A stretch of DNA of 19,086 bases from PALSA-1355 sp031400775. GTDB lineage: Bacteria > Planctomycetota > Planctomycetia > Pirellulales > PALSA-1355. The stretch covers positions 1 to 19,086 of the forward strand of contig JANNQN010000141.1 of assembly GCA_031400775.1 (NCBI GenBank), read 5' to 3'. A program made the translations under genes and the position numbers. This document shows positions 6,970-13,937 of this stretch, piece after piece. Each line of letters begins with the position of its first letter. The first letter of the stretch is position 1. The notes under the pieces were generated by a model that did not search any database, was not told where the DNA came from, and saw nothing but the letters and a program-made list of their open reading frames with translations.

Positions 6970-8066
6970 GCAAGACCCGGGTTCTGGTCGTCGATGACGC
7001 GATTGTTGTACGGCGAGTCGTGTCGCACGTGCTGTCGGAGGACCCCGCGCTGGAGGTTGCGGGCACCGCCGTCAACGGCAGCGTTGCGCTGGCCAAGCTC
7101 GCGCAGCTAAAACCTGACCTGGTGACACTTGAACTTGAAATGCCCCAGATGGACGGCCTGGAAACGCTGAAGGCCTTGAGACGGGACTATCCGCGGTTGC
7201 CGGTGATCATGCTGAGCCGGTTTACCGAGCGCGGCGCGGCGGCAACAGCGAAGGCCATGCGACTGGGCGCCAACGACTATGTGACGTTGCCCGACGGAAC
7301 CGCGAACATCAACGATTCGATGCAACGAATTCGCGAACAACTGATCCCCAGGATCAAACTGCTAACGCGACCGGCACAAGCCGTGGGCGGCCGTGGCGTT
7401 GCCGCGGCGCAATCGAAGCCCGCCAACATCACCGGTCGTTCTGCTCGCTACTGTGGGTCCCAGCGGATCGAGATCGTGGCCATCGGAGTCTCGACCGGCG
7501 GACCCGATGCGTTGGCAGCCATCCTTCCGTCGCTCGCCCGCGATTTTCCCGTCCCCATCGTGATCGTGCAGCATATGCCGCCGGAGTTTACCAGGCGGCT
7601 GGCCGAGCAGCTCCGGTCCAAGTCCGAGATCAGCGTTAGCGAAGGGGCAACCAACGACTTGATCTTTCCGGGACATGCCTGGATAGCGCCCGGCGGTCAC
7701 CACATGGTCGTGGTCCGCGACCAGCAAGGGACCAGGCTCCAAATGAACACCTCGGCGCCGGAAAACTTTTGCCGCCCGTCGGTCGATGTCCTGTTTCGCT
7801 CGGTGGCCGACGCTTACGGCGCCGGCACCTTGGCAATCGTTCTAACGGGCCTGGGCAAAGATGGGTTGCGCGGCTGTCAAGAGATACGCGCGGCGGGAGG
7901 CCAGGTGCTCGTCCAGGATGAAGCGTCGAGCGTGGTTTGGGACATGCCCGGCGCCATCGCCAAGGCCGGAATAGCGGATCAGATCGTGCCGCTCAAGCAT
8001 CTGGCCGACGAAATGACTCGCCGCGTAACGAATCAACGCGCAGGCGCGAAAGAACGACCCGATTGA
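6966..8066 (+). CDS. cheB: CheB methylesterase with degenerate receiver domain
   Basis: A 366-residue protein with an N-terminal receiver (1-125), a linker (about 126-165) and a CheB methylesterase/deamidase domain (about 166-352) that removes methyl groups from chemoreceptors. The esterase triad is intact: S176 in GVSTGGP, H203 in VQHMP, D299 in LTGLGKDG. The receiver is unusual. The phosphoacceptor position is E56 (codon GAA 7131-7133, in TLELEMPQMDG, where CheB normally has TLDVEMP), and the conserved lysine is L108 (TTG 7287-7289, in YVTLPDG). D10-D11 remain. In known CheB, phosphorylation relieves inhibition of the esterase; here that control should be lost or replaced. The start overlaps the cheY stop by 4 bp. 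CheB identity is certain. Confidence 0.96.
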   Translation: MSKTRVLVVDDAIVVRRVVSHVLSEDPALEVAGTAVNGSVALAKLAQLKPDLVTLELEMPQMDGLETLKALRRDYPRLPVIMLSRFTERGAAATAKAMRLGANDYVTLPDGTANINDSMQRIREQLIPRIKLLTRPAQAVGGRGVAAAQSKPANITGRSARYCGSQRIEIVAIGVSTGGPDALAAILPSLARDFPVPIVIVQHMPPEFTRRLAEQLRSKSEISVSEGATNDLIFPGHAWIAPGGHHMVVVRDQQGTRLQMNTSAPENFCRPSVDVLFRSVADAYGAGTLAIVLTGLGKDGLRGCQEIRAAGGQVLVQDEASSVVWDMPGAIAKAGIADQIVPLKHLADEMTRRVTNQRAGAKERPD

Positions 8067-8073
8067 CGCATCC

Positions 8074-9009
8074 ATGGCGAGCATCCAAACCACGAACCTG
8101 ATGCAACCGAACCGACAGGTCAACAAGCCCATGTCGCTGTCGCTGGAAAACTTCGACTTCATCCGCGAGCTAGTCGAGCGACAGGCGGCGATCGTGCTGG
8201 GCCGCGAGAAGTGCTATCTGGCCGAGAGCCGCCTGCTCTCGATCGCGAGGGAAAACGGGCACGCGTCGGTAAACGACTTTGTCACTTGCCTGCGCGCCGT
8301 GCCCAACGCCGCTCTGCGCCTGCGGGTGGTCGAGGCGATGACCACTAATGAAACATCTTTCTTCAGGGATGCCCTTCCGTTTGAAGGCCTGCGCAAAGGT
8401 ATCATCCCGGACCTGGTCCAGCGGCGGGAACAACAACGCTCACTCTCGATTTGGAGCGCCGCTTGCTCCACCGGTCAGGAACCCTACAGCATCGCAATGC
8501 TCCTGCGGGAGTATTTTCCATCGCTGGGCGGATGGAACGTCAAGATCATCGCCAGCGATCTATGCACGGGCATCCTCGACCGGGCACGCGCGGGTCGCTT
8601 TAGCCAACTGGAAGTCAATCGCGGGCTGCCCGCGGCCTTGTTGTTGAAGTATTTTCAGCGAAGCGGACTGGAATGGCAAATCAACGAAAGCGTTCGCAGT
8701 CTTGTCCAGTTCCAACAATTCAACCTGGCTGCCGAACGCTGGCCCTCGCTGCCGCCGATGGACATTGTTTTTCTAGGCAATGTGTTGATCTATTTCGATA
8801 CCGCGACCAAGCAGAAAATCCTCGCCCAGGTTCGCCGCCTGCTGCGCCCCGATGGATACTTGTTTCTGGGCGGAGCGGAGACGACGCTCAACCTGGACGA
8901 GGCCTTCGAATACGTTTCTTTCGACCGCGCGAAATGCTTCCGATTGCGCGACGGCGGCATGTCTGCAATCAATCAATGCCAAAACGCGCCATGTGTGGCG
9001 GGCTCCTAA
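8074..9009 (+). CDS. cheR: CheR chemoreceptor glutamate methyltransferase
   Basis: A 311-residue enzyme that transfers methyl from S-adenosylmethionine to receptor glutamates, opposing CheB. The N-terminal helical domain runs to about residue 90 and includes the TTNETSFFRD motif (90-99). The SAM-binding motif is SAACSTGQEPYS (128-139), with the acidic D162 in ASDLCTG. The usual CRNVLIYFD motif reads LGNVLIYFD, with G235 (GGC 8776-8778) where most family members have Arg. ATG 8074 lies 8 nt after the cheB stop, but no strong ribosome binding site marks it. The in-frame ATG at 8131 (MSLSLENFDF) fits the family N-terminus equally well. No C-terminal pentapeptide-binding or TPR extension. Confidence 0.94.
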   Translation: MASIQTTNLMQPNRQVNKPMSLSLENFDFIRELVERQAAIVLGREKCYLAESRLLSIARENGHASVNDFVTCLRAVPNAALRLRVVEAMTTNETSFFRDALPFEGLRKGIIPDLVQRREQQRSLSIWSAACSTGQEPYSIAMLLREYFPSLGGWNVKIIASDLCTGILDRARAGRFSQLEVNRGLPAALLLKYFQRSGLEWQINESVRSLVQFQQFNLAAERWPSLPPMDIVFLGNVLIYFDTATKQKILAQVRRLLRPDGYLFLGGAETTLNLDEAFEYVSFDRAKCFRLRDGGMSAINQCQNAPCVAGS

Positions 9010-9035
9010 CCTGTGTCGACTAAAGGGGTATAACT

Positions 9036-9533
9036 GTGTCTCGCAACGAACCGATGCCATTCGATCCGTGCCAAGTCGGCCAGCTCATTGAAACGATCTG
9101 GACCGTGGTGCTCGACTGCAACGTGCGACCAGCCCCCGTGCCGAACAGCGATCCTGCCGCGACAGACGTCTTGACCGGCATGGTTGGCATCACGGGCGCG
9201 TGGGAAGGAATCGTGGCGCTTCAGTGCTCACAGGCCTTGGCACGGCAGGCCGCCAGTGTCATGTTCGAAATGGAACCCGAACAGGTAACATTTGATCAAA
9301 TCGAGGATGCGTTGTGTGAGCTGACCAATATCGTTGGCGGCAACTTCAAGGCGTTATTGCCGCCGTCGAGCCAGCTCAGCTTGCCGAGCGTTTCTAAGGG
9401 CACGAGCGACGCTCATACTCTTGCCGGCGATCGCGTGCTCACGCAACTCGCGTTCGAAACATCTTTTGGCGAGGTCTTTACGATTACGATTCTCAGCGGC
9501 GCCAGTGCCTGCCAAGAGATGGTTGCCCAGTAG
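9036..9533 (+). CDS. cheX: CheX-like CheY-P phosphatase
   Basis: A 165-residue protein of the CheC/CheX/FliY phosphatase fold. The single active motif is ExxN within ALCELTNIVGGNFKALL (E95 and N98), the residues that position water for dephosphorylating CheY-P in CheX. One such motif points to CheX rather than the two-motif CheC. In this cluster it would end the signal of one or both CheY proteins. The start is taken as GTG 9036 because AAAGGGG (9022-9028) lies 7 nt before it; ATG 9054 is the alternative. It is the last gene of the chemotaxis cluster and converges on a VOC-fold gene. No clear terminator was found in the 111 bp after it. Confidence 0.85.
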   Translation: MSRNEPMPFDPCQVGQLIETIWTVVLDCNVRPAPVPNSDPAATDVLTGMVGITGAWEGIVALQCSQALARQAASVMFEMEPEQVTFDQIEDALCELTNIVGGNFKALLPPSSQLSLPSVSKGTSDAHTLAGDRVLTQLAFETSFGEVFTITILSGASACQEMVAQ

Positions 9534-9644
9534 ACGACGAGCGGCTCGATTCATTCTGCCGCGCGTGCCAGGCGTTGGGGAAAGCGGCCGTTCTTGTGGC
9601 GAATAGTCCGCACCGGCACGGTTGGCCTCACGGCGAGCTGTTGG

Positions 9645-10031
9645 TCATTTTCGCGGGCTGGGCACGTGCTGATCGATCAGGATCGGGTTCCCGTCGGGAT
9701 CGAACAGCATCATGCTTGCGGGCCCCGACGTTGATTCGTCGGCTGCCGACGCCAATGCTACGCCCCGACTCTGGAGCACCCGCTGAATGTCGCGCACGTC
9801 GTCGAAGTCGGCCAGATGGTCCCCGGTGCTGCTCCAGCCAGGATTGAACGTCAGGGTGTTCTTATCGAACATCCCCTGGAAGAGACCGATCGTGCTGGTC
9901 TCGTTCTGGACGATCAGCCAGTTTTGCGCCGGATTGCCGCCGATCTCCCGAAAGCCGAGGTTCTCATAGAACTCGCGAGACGCGCCCAGGTTCTTGACGG
10001 CAAGACTCACTGAGAAGTTGCCGAGCCTCAT
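9645..10031 (-). CDS. VOC-superfamily protein (glyoxalase/bleomycin-resistance fold)
   Basis: A 128-residue protein with the paired beta-alpha-beta-beta-beta modules of the vicinal oxygen chelate fold. Module one starts FSVSLAVKNLGASREFYENLGF and module two carries the FDPDGNPILIDQ strand. The VOC family includes glyoxalase I, dioxygenases and antibiotic-binding proteins, and the sequence alone does not choose between them. The residue that would be the first metal ligand near the N-terminus is not a clear His, so a metal-free or different role is possible. GGAG lies about 9 nt before the ATG. A 13-bp palindrome 30 nt upstream (10061-10073) may be its operator. Confidence 0.85.
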   Translation of the reverse strand: MRLGNFSVSLAVKNLGASREFYENLGFREIGGNPAQNWLIVQNETSTIGLFQGMFDKNTLTFNPGWSSTGDHLADFDDVRDIQRVLQSRGVALASAADESTSGPASMMLFDPDGNPILIDQHVPSPRK

Positions 10032-10060
10032 GTGTGCATCTCCTGTTCCTTGACTGTTAT

Positions 10061-10073
10061 TAGACTTAGTCTA
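10061..10073. promoter_or_regulatory. Candidate operator palindrome upstream of the VOC gene
   Basis: A perfect palindrome, TAGACT-T-AGTCTA, lies 30 bp upstream of the VOC gene start. On the minus strand the sequence continues into TCTAATAAC, where TAATAA could be a -10 box, so a bound repressor would overlap the promoter. The matching -35 box is weak. The binding protein is unknown. Confidence 0.4.
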
Positions 10074-10277
10074 GCGTGCCTCGACTCGCATCTGCCGAGG
10101 ACACTCACGATAGCGCCTACGATGAATCGTGGTACGGGTAGCTCCAAGTCCGACCGAAATACCGCCTGACAGTTCAAGGCGTGGTCTCGCATTGTACAAG
10201 TCGGAGCGTGGAGGTCTGGCCAAATCATGCAAATGCGCTGCATTGTGGTGACCTGCAATCGCATCTCGCACAGCGCG

Positions 10278-10541
10278 TCAAACTCCTCGTCGCCGGAGCC
10301 AGGCCTCCACTTTTTCGCTCAGGAGCGAGACACCGAAGACGGTCCCCATCGCGATCGCCGGCCCGTAGAACACCTCGGGCCAGGGCATCGACTCGATGAT
10401 CCATGCGGGCCCGCCAAAGAACGATGCCGTGGCTCGAAGTAGCGCGCAGAAAGCCACGAGCACTATGTACCAAAGGGCGCAGTCGGCCGCGGCGCGTGCG
10501 GCAGATTTTTGCGTTGCCGCGGGACTTGGAGACTCCGACAT
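10278..10541 (-). CDS. Small two-helix membrane protein, unknown function
   Basis: An 87-residue protein. After a polar Ser/Ala/Pro-rich head (MSESPSPAATQKSAARAAA) there are two likely transmembrane segments, about residues 22-42 (CALWYIVLVAFCALLRA) and 55-75 (VFYGPAIAMGTVFGVSLL). A charged tail follows (SEKVEAWLRRRGV), likely cytoplasmic. The longer frame reaching 10712 lacks plausible N-terminal features. ATG 10541 is supported by AGGAG 8 nt upstream. I recognise no family. It stands alone, without an obvious operon partner. Confidence 0.65.
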   Translation of the reverse strand: MSESPSPAATQKSAARAAADCALWYIVLVAFCALLRATASFFGGPAWIIESMPWPEVFYGPAIAMGTVFGVSLLSEKVEAWLRRRGV

Positions 10542-10982
10542 CTGAGAACTCCTGTCAGGGCGGGCTGTTTGCCCCTCGTCGAATGTGCGGCACCAAGGAA
10601 GTATAGCTCGCTTCAACCCAGGAATTGCGCGGTCGATTGGCTGCAATTGAGTCCGCCAGCCAGCCACGCTCTTCGGGAGATATGCCATGTAACGGCCGCA
10701 AATCGACAGCAATTGAAGACGACGAACTATTGTGCGTTACGTCGGGGCGACTGGACGGCTATTGAACCTGTCCGGAATTTCCGAGAAAGGAAACGTGAAT
10801 CGGCTCGTCGGCCGGAATAAAACGGCGTAGCCGCGATCGCAAAAATGCCCACGGTCGCCCCAGCAGCGGAGGGCGGCTGTCGTCTGCCGACCCATAATGG
10901 CGGCAACATGCTCGCTGTCGAGCATGCGCCGCTCATGGCTTCGTGACTTTCGATGCTGACGGTGCCGCAATGGGCGGTGGCG
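10542..10982. other. Gene-poor stretch
   Basis: Between two minus-strand genes I see no convincing coding frame. Short frames on the minus strand (10727-10970) have no family features. The one structural element is an inverted repeat at 10907-10926. Confidence 0.5.
10907..10926. repeat. Perfect inverted repeat (8-bp arms)
   Basis: CATGCTCG (10907-10914), loop CTGT, CGAGCATG (10919-10926). It lies about 56 nt downstream of the stop of the secreted-protein gene on the minus strand. It could be a 3' hairpin of that transcript, but no U-run follows, so termination is unproven. Confidence 0.5.
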
Positions 10983-11471
10983 CTAGGGCGAAGCCGCAGC
11001 GGACGAAGCTGCCGCCGGGGCTTTATTCAAGTACTTTGCAATAGGAATGTCATAGAACGCTCCACCCGACGGTTGTCGCTTGCCGTCGACCGTCAGGGTG
11101 ATGATCCGAATCTGGGCGCGGTCTAGAAATTTCTTGGGAACCTGCACTTGCCCCACGCGTTTGCCATCGTCGGTCGGTTTCAACTTGATTGGCTCGTTAA
11201 AGTCGTACGATCGACCACCCTGACCGTGCGGCTTGCTGAAAGCAACCAGGTCGAGCGAATAGAAGGGTTTCAGTCTCCCTTCGTCGGTGAGCGTAAAAAC
11301 GACGGTCAGCTTGTCGCCATCGGCATCGGATACCGCCACGTCGTACTTCAACCCCCACTCGTCTTTCGAGGGACCAAGCCCATTTCTTATCGCCCAACTT
11401 CGGTCAGACATCAGTACGATTGCTGCGACAACCAACACACCCTTCGCCAAGCGTGATAATCGAATGCTCAT
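10983..11471 (-). CDS. Secreted hypothetical protein
   Basis: A 162-residue protein with a clear Sec signal peptide: a basic start (MSIRLSRLAKG), a hydrophobic core (VLVVAAIVLM) and a probable cleavage after the Ala of RSWA (about residue 24). The mature part is beta-rich (YDVAVSDADGDKLTVVFTLTDEGRLKPF; later QIRIITLTVDGKR) and ends in an Ala/Ser-rich tail. I cannot name a family; the alternating polar and hydrophobic strands suggest a small beta-sandwich. The ATG at 11471 is preceded by AAGGTGA 7 nt away. The frame stays open upstream to 11555, but the signal peptide fixes the start. It has no operon partner. Confidence 0.75.
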   Translation of the reverse strand: MSIRLSRLAKGVLVVAAIVLMSDRSWAIRNGLGPSKDEWGLKYDVAVSDADGDKLTVVFTLTDEGRLKPFYSLDLVAFSKPHGQGGRSYDFNEPIKLKPTDDGKRVGQVQVPKKFLDRAQIRIITLTVDGKRQPSGGAFYDIPIAKYLNKAPAAASSAAASP

Positions 11472-11654
11472 TGCAGGTTCACCTTTTAAGTATGCGGGAG
11501 CGCCGTAGCCGATCCGAGCGTCGGCGCCTCGGCTTGTGCCTATCCGGCGGACCATTCAAGCCGCGCGCATCAATTCGGGCAATATCAATCTGAGAGCTGA
11601 TACTCTGCTATCGCGGCGCCAATCCCATTCGGGCGCTAACGCAGCGCGCCTGAG

Positions 11655-11936
11655 CTACTTCCGGCCTGGCTGAGAAACAGGCACAGAAGCCAAAAGCCGC
11701 GAACCCAGCGCGACCCTTGCTGATCCGCGAGCAATCGTGAAGAAGTTCTTGCGATCCGGCTTCGTGAAACGACCGTTGCCTTCAGCCAGATTCGTCGCGA
11801 CTGACAGCGCGGCGCGATTGAGCTGATCGGTCAAGAAATAGTAGCCGCGAGGAAAGTCTTGAGTGAGTGCCGCGACCTCGTCAGCCAGCGAGACGGCCTT
11901 CTGATAGACCTCCAGTTTCTCGAACATGAAGGCCAT
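11655..11936 (-). CDS. Four-helix-bundle (23S rRNA IVS-type) protein, C-terminus shortened
   Basis: A 93-residue protein. Residues FEKLEVYQKAVSLADEV and LTDQLNRAALSVATNLAEGNGR, then FFTIARGSA, are the hallmark of the four-helix-bundle family first described from intervening sequences in 23S rRNA genes and now common as free chromosomal genes. Members usually have about 115-125 residues. Here the similarity ends right after ARGSA, and the remaining residues (RVALGSRLLASVPVSQPGRK) do not look like helices 3-4. I could not recover the missing part in the other two frames. It is either a truncated gene or a decaying one. Starts at ATG 11936 or ATG 11927; no strong ribosome binding site. No rRNA gene lies nearby. 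Confidence 0.7.
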   Translation of the reverse strand: MAFMFEKLEVYQKAVSLADEVAALTQDFPRGYYFLTDQLNRAALSVATNLAEGNGRFTKPDRKNFFTIARGSARVALGSRLLASVPVSQPGRK

Positions 11937-12061
11937 CGGGCGCCCCAACGATTGAGCAGGGGATCAGGTGACCGCAGGAGTACGGGCCGTCCACGAATTC
12001 GCCCCGCAACCGTCGTTTCCACTCCTTCACCTGCTCACCTCTTCTACTGCTCTCCTGCTCT

Positions 12062-12087
12062 ATTTTTTCGGCTCCGGCCGAAAAAAT
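12062..12087. repeat. Perfect inverted repeat directly after tRNA-Pro
   Basis: Two 11-bp arms (12062-12072 and 12077-12087), each an AT7-CGGC type sequence, around a TCCG loop. The outer base of the right arm is the tRNA discriminator position. In tRNA-strand RNA the U6 run comes before the GC core and A6 after it. This is the reverse of an intrinsic terminator, so it may form a processing or stabilising hairpin instead. Confidence 0.6.
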
Positions 12088-12161
12088 CGGGGCGACAGGA
12101 TTTGAACCTGCGACCTTCTGACCCCCAGTCAGACGCGCTAGCCAAGCTGCGCCACGCCCCG
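12087..12161 (-). tRNA. tRNA-Pro (anticodon GGG)
   Basis: The minus strand folds as a full 75-nt cloverleaf. The acceptor stem is CGGGGCG paired with CGCCCCG, with discriminator A. The D arm is GCGC / GCGC with a TTGGCTA-type loop. The anticodon stem TCTGA / TCAGA holds loop CTGGGGG (anticodon GGG, reading CCC/CCU proline codons). The T arm is GCAGG / CCTGT around TTCAAAT. The 3' CCA is not encoded. The C1-G72 pair is typical of tRNA-Pro. Confidence 0.96.
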
Positions 12162-12209
12162 GATTTGCCGCGACGACTCTCCCATTTCAGGAAACTCGGG
12201 CGGCACGGC

Positions 12210-12238
12210 AGTATCGCACATTCGCCCGGCCCTTTCAA
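12210..12238 (-). promoter_or_regulatory. Predicted promoter of tRNA-Pro
   Basis: On the minus strand TTGAAA (12233-12238) and GATACT (12210-12215) are separated by 17 bp. The predicted start lies about 42 nt before the mature 5' end of the tRNA. Both boxes are near the sigma70 consensus. Confidence 0.5.
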
Positions 12239-12352
12239 CGCCACTCCACAGCGGCTCAAAGGCAGGCTACGATGCACGTTTGAATGCAATGTGGCGGTTT
12301 CTCGTGTGATGAAGAGCTCGCCAATCTCGAGCCGCAAACGGAGCCTGCCGGC

Positions 12353-13324
12353 GTGAACCAGACCAACGGTGCCAAGGAGAAGCATGCTCAATCGCCGAAT
12401 TTTGGCGATCGGCTGGCGGCCGCCGTGCGCCGCCGCGGCAATCCGGTCCTGGTCGGTCTCGACCCGCGCTACGAGCAACTGCCCGAGGGATTGAAAGTCG
12501 CGGGCGATGCGGCCACCTGGTCTGACCGTGCCACGGCGTACCTGAGCTTTTGCCAGGGAGTGATCGACGTCGTGGCCGGCCTTGTGCCGGCGGTCAAACC
12601 GCAGGCTGCGTTCTTCGAGGCGCTCGGCCCGCCCGGCATGATCGCGCTTGCGCAAGTGATCGACTACGCGCGCTCCAAGGAGCTGCTCGTCATTCTCGAC
12701 GGCAAGCGCAACGACATCGGCTCCACGGCCACGGCCTATGCCGAAGGTTACCTGGGGGCGCCGCCGGCAAGCGCCTGGGGCGCCGACGCGCTCACGGTCA
12801 GCCCCTACCTGGGCGAAGACAGCCTCGCGCCGTTCGTCGAAGTCGCCCAACAGCGCGGCGCGGGCCTGTTCGTGCTGGTCAAGACGTCGAACCCAGGCGG
12901 CGGCATGTTTCAGGATCTCGTGGCCGACGGCCGGCCGATCTATCGCCACGTCGCCTCCTACGTGCAACAAGTCGCAAAACAAACCGCCGGAGAGTGCGGC
13001 TACGGGATCGCGGGCGCCGTGGTCGGCGCGACGTATCCCGAGCACACGGTCGAGCTAAGAGCGGAGATGCCCAACACCTGGTTCTTAGTGCCGGGCTACG
13101 GCAGTCAGGGGGCCGGAGCCCGCGACGTAGCCGGGGCATTCGACGAGCACGGACTGGGTGCCATCGTCAACAATTCGCGCGGCATTATTTTCGCGCATGC
13201 GCGGCGCGAGTATGCCGACAAGTTTGGCGCCCGCCGCTGGCAAGACGCGGTCGAGGCCGCGACGCGCGAGATGATCGCTGAGCTTCGGGCGCACACCCCG
13301 GCGGGTAAATTGACCGCGGGATGA
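12353..13324 (+). CDS. pyrF: Orotidine 5'-phosphate decarboxylase, type 2
   Basis: A 323-residue TIM-barrel enzyme that decarboxylates OMP to UMP, the last step of de novo pyrimidine synthesis. Motifs of the type 2 (subfamily 2) enzymes are clear: VLVGLDPRYEQLP (substrate Asp), PAVKPQAAFFE, the catalytic LDGKRNDIGSTA, DALTVSPYLG, LVKTSNPG, VVGATYPEH and the phosphate-binding VPGYGSQGA. The start is placed at GTG 12353, with GGAG 8 nt upstream. The family usually begins near the NFGDRLAAAVRRRGNP segment, about 18 residues further in. An ATG with a good AAGGAG at 12384 is out of frame. The gene converges on ndk with only 25 bp between stops. Confidence 0.95.
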   Translation: MNQTNGAKEKHAQSPNFGDRLAAAVRRRGNPVLVGLDPRYEQLPEGLKVAGDAATWSDRATAYLSFCQGVIDVVAGLVPAVKPQAAFFEALGPPGMIALAQVIDYARSKELLVILDGKRNDIGSTATAYAEGYLGAPPASAWGADALTVSPYLGEDSLAPFVEVAQQRGAGLFVLVKTSNPGGGMFQDLVADGRPIYRHVASYVQQVAKQTAGECGYGIAGAVVGATYPEHTVELRAEMPNTWFLVPGYGSQGAGARDVAGAFDEHGLGAIVNNSRGIIFAHARREYADKFGARRWQDAVEAATREMIAELRAHTPAGKLTAG

Positions 13325-13349
13325 CGAATCCGGCCGTGGAACCGGGGCG

Positions 13350-13811
13350 CTACGTCTCGTCGCCGGCGCGGAGCCAAGGAGTGATCGTCGGCTCGAACTC
13401 GCAGATTTCGTCGGACTTGAAGTACAAGGCGATCTCGCGTTTCGCGGCCTCGGGTCCGTCGGAGGCGTGGACCAGGTTCATCTGCCGGCTGGAGCTGAAA
13501 TCACCGCGAATCGTGCCGGCCGCGGCTCTGAGCCCACTGGTGGCGCCCAGCATGTCGCGGACCACGCGAATGCTCTCGAGCCCTTCGACAATCGCCGCCA
13601 CGATCGGCCCGCCGGTGATGAACTTCTCCAACGTTGGATACCATCCCTTTTCGACGTGCTCGGCATAGTGCTGCTTGGCCAGCGCGGGCGTGATCCGCAT
13701 CATCTTGAGGGCCACGATATTGAATCCCTTATCCTCGAACCGGCTCAACACCCGGCCGGCGAGGCGGCGTTGAATGGTGTCGGGCTTGAGCAGGATCAGC
13801 GTGCGTTCCAT
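13350..13811 (-). CDS. ndk: Nucleoside diphosphate kinase
   Basis: A 153-residue enzyme that transfers the gamma-phosphate of ATP to nucleoside diphosphates through a phospho-histidine. The N-terminus ERTLILLKPDTIQRRLAGRV is canonical, with K9 of the LKPD motif. The active-site histidine is H115 in MNLVHASDGPEAAKREI. The segment TSGLRAAAGTIRGDF matches the nucleotide-binding loop. It is slightly longer than the roughly 140-residue core because of a C-terminal extension (EFEPTITPWLRAGDET). GGAG lies 8 nt before the ATG and a predicted promoter lies directly upstream. It meets pyrF tail to tail; both belong to nucleotide metabolism. Confidence 0.97.
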   Translation of the reverse strand: MERTLILLKPDTIQRRLAGRVLSRFEDKGFNIVALKMMRITPALAKQHYAEHVEKGWYPTLEKFITGGPIVAAIVEGLESIRVVRDMLGATSGLRAAAGTIRGDFSSSRQMNLVHASDGPEAAKREIALYFKSDEICEFEPTITPWLRAGDET

Positions 13812-13846
13812 GTTGACGTCTCCGGAATGATTGAATGAATGGGCCG

Positions 13847-13875
13847 ATTGTAGAATATCTCGGCCCGGCCCTCAA
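13847..13875 (-). promoter_or_regulatory. Predicted promoter of ndk
   Basis: On the minus strand TTGAGG (13870-13875) and TACAAT (13847-13852) are separated by 17 bp. The predicted start is about 29 nt before the ndk ATG, leaving room for the GGAG ribosome binding site. It lies between ndk and the M16 operon, so ndk is transcribed independently. Confidence 0.6.
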
Positions 13876-13937
13876 TCGGATCTCGTGCCGGCGCGAATGC
13901 GGCAGGCGAAGAGAGCGGCGCTTTGGGACAAAGACGC

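Noticed and set aside
12062..12087. Intrinsic terminator for tRNA-Pro
   Set aside because: A hairpin is present, but the U-run lies on its 5' side and A-run on its 3' side in both reading directions, so I list it as an inverted repeat only.
12375..12386. AAGGAG followed by an ATG inside the start of pyrF
   Set aside because: The ATG is out of frame with pyrF and leads to a short peptide with no features; the GTG at 12353 fits the enzyme frame.
12044..13045. Long minus-strand open frame (333 residues) opposite pyrF, also covering the tRNA
   Set aside because: It is antisense to a clear pyrF and crosses a tRNA gene. Its composition (Arg/His/Asp-rich) is that of a high-GC shadow frame.
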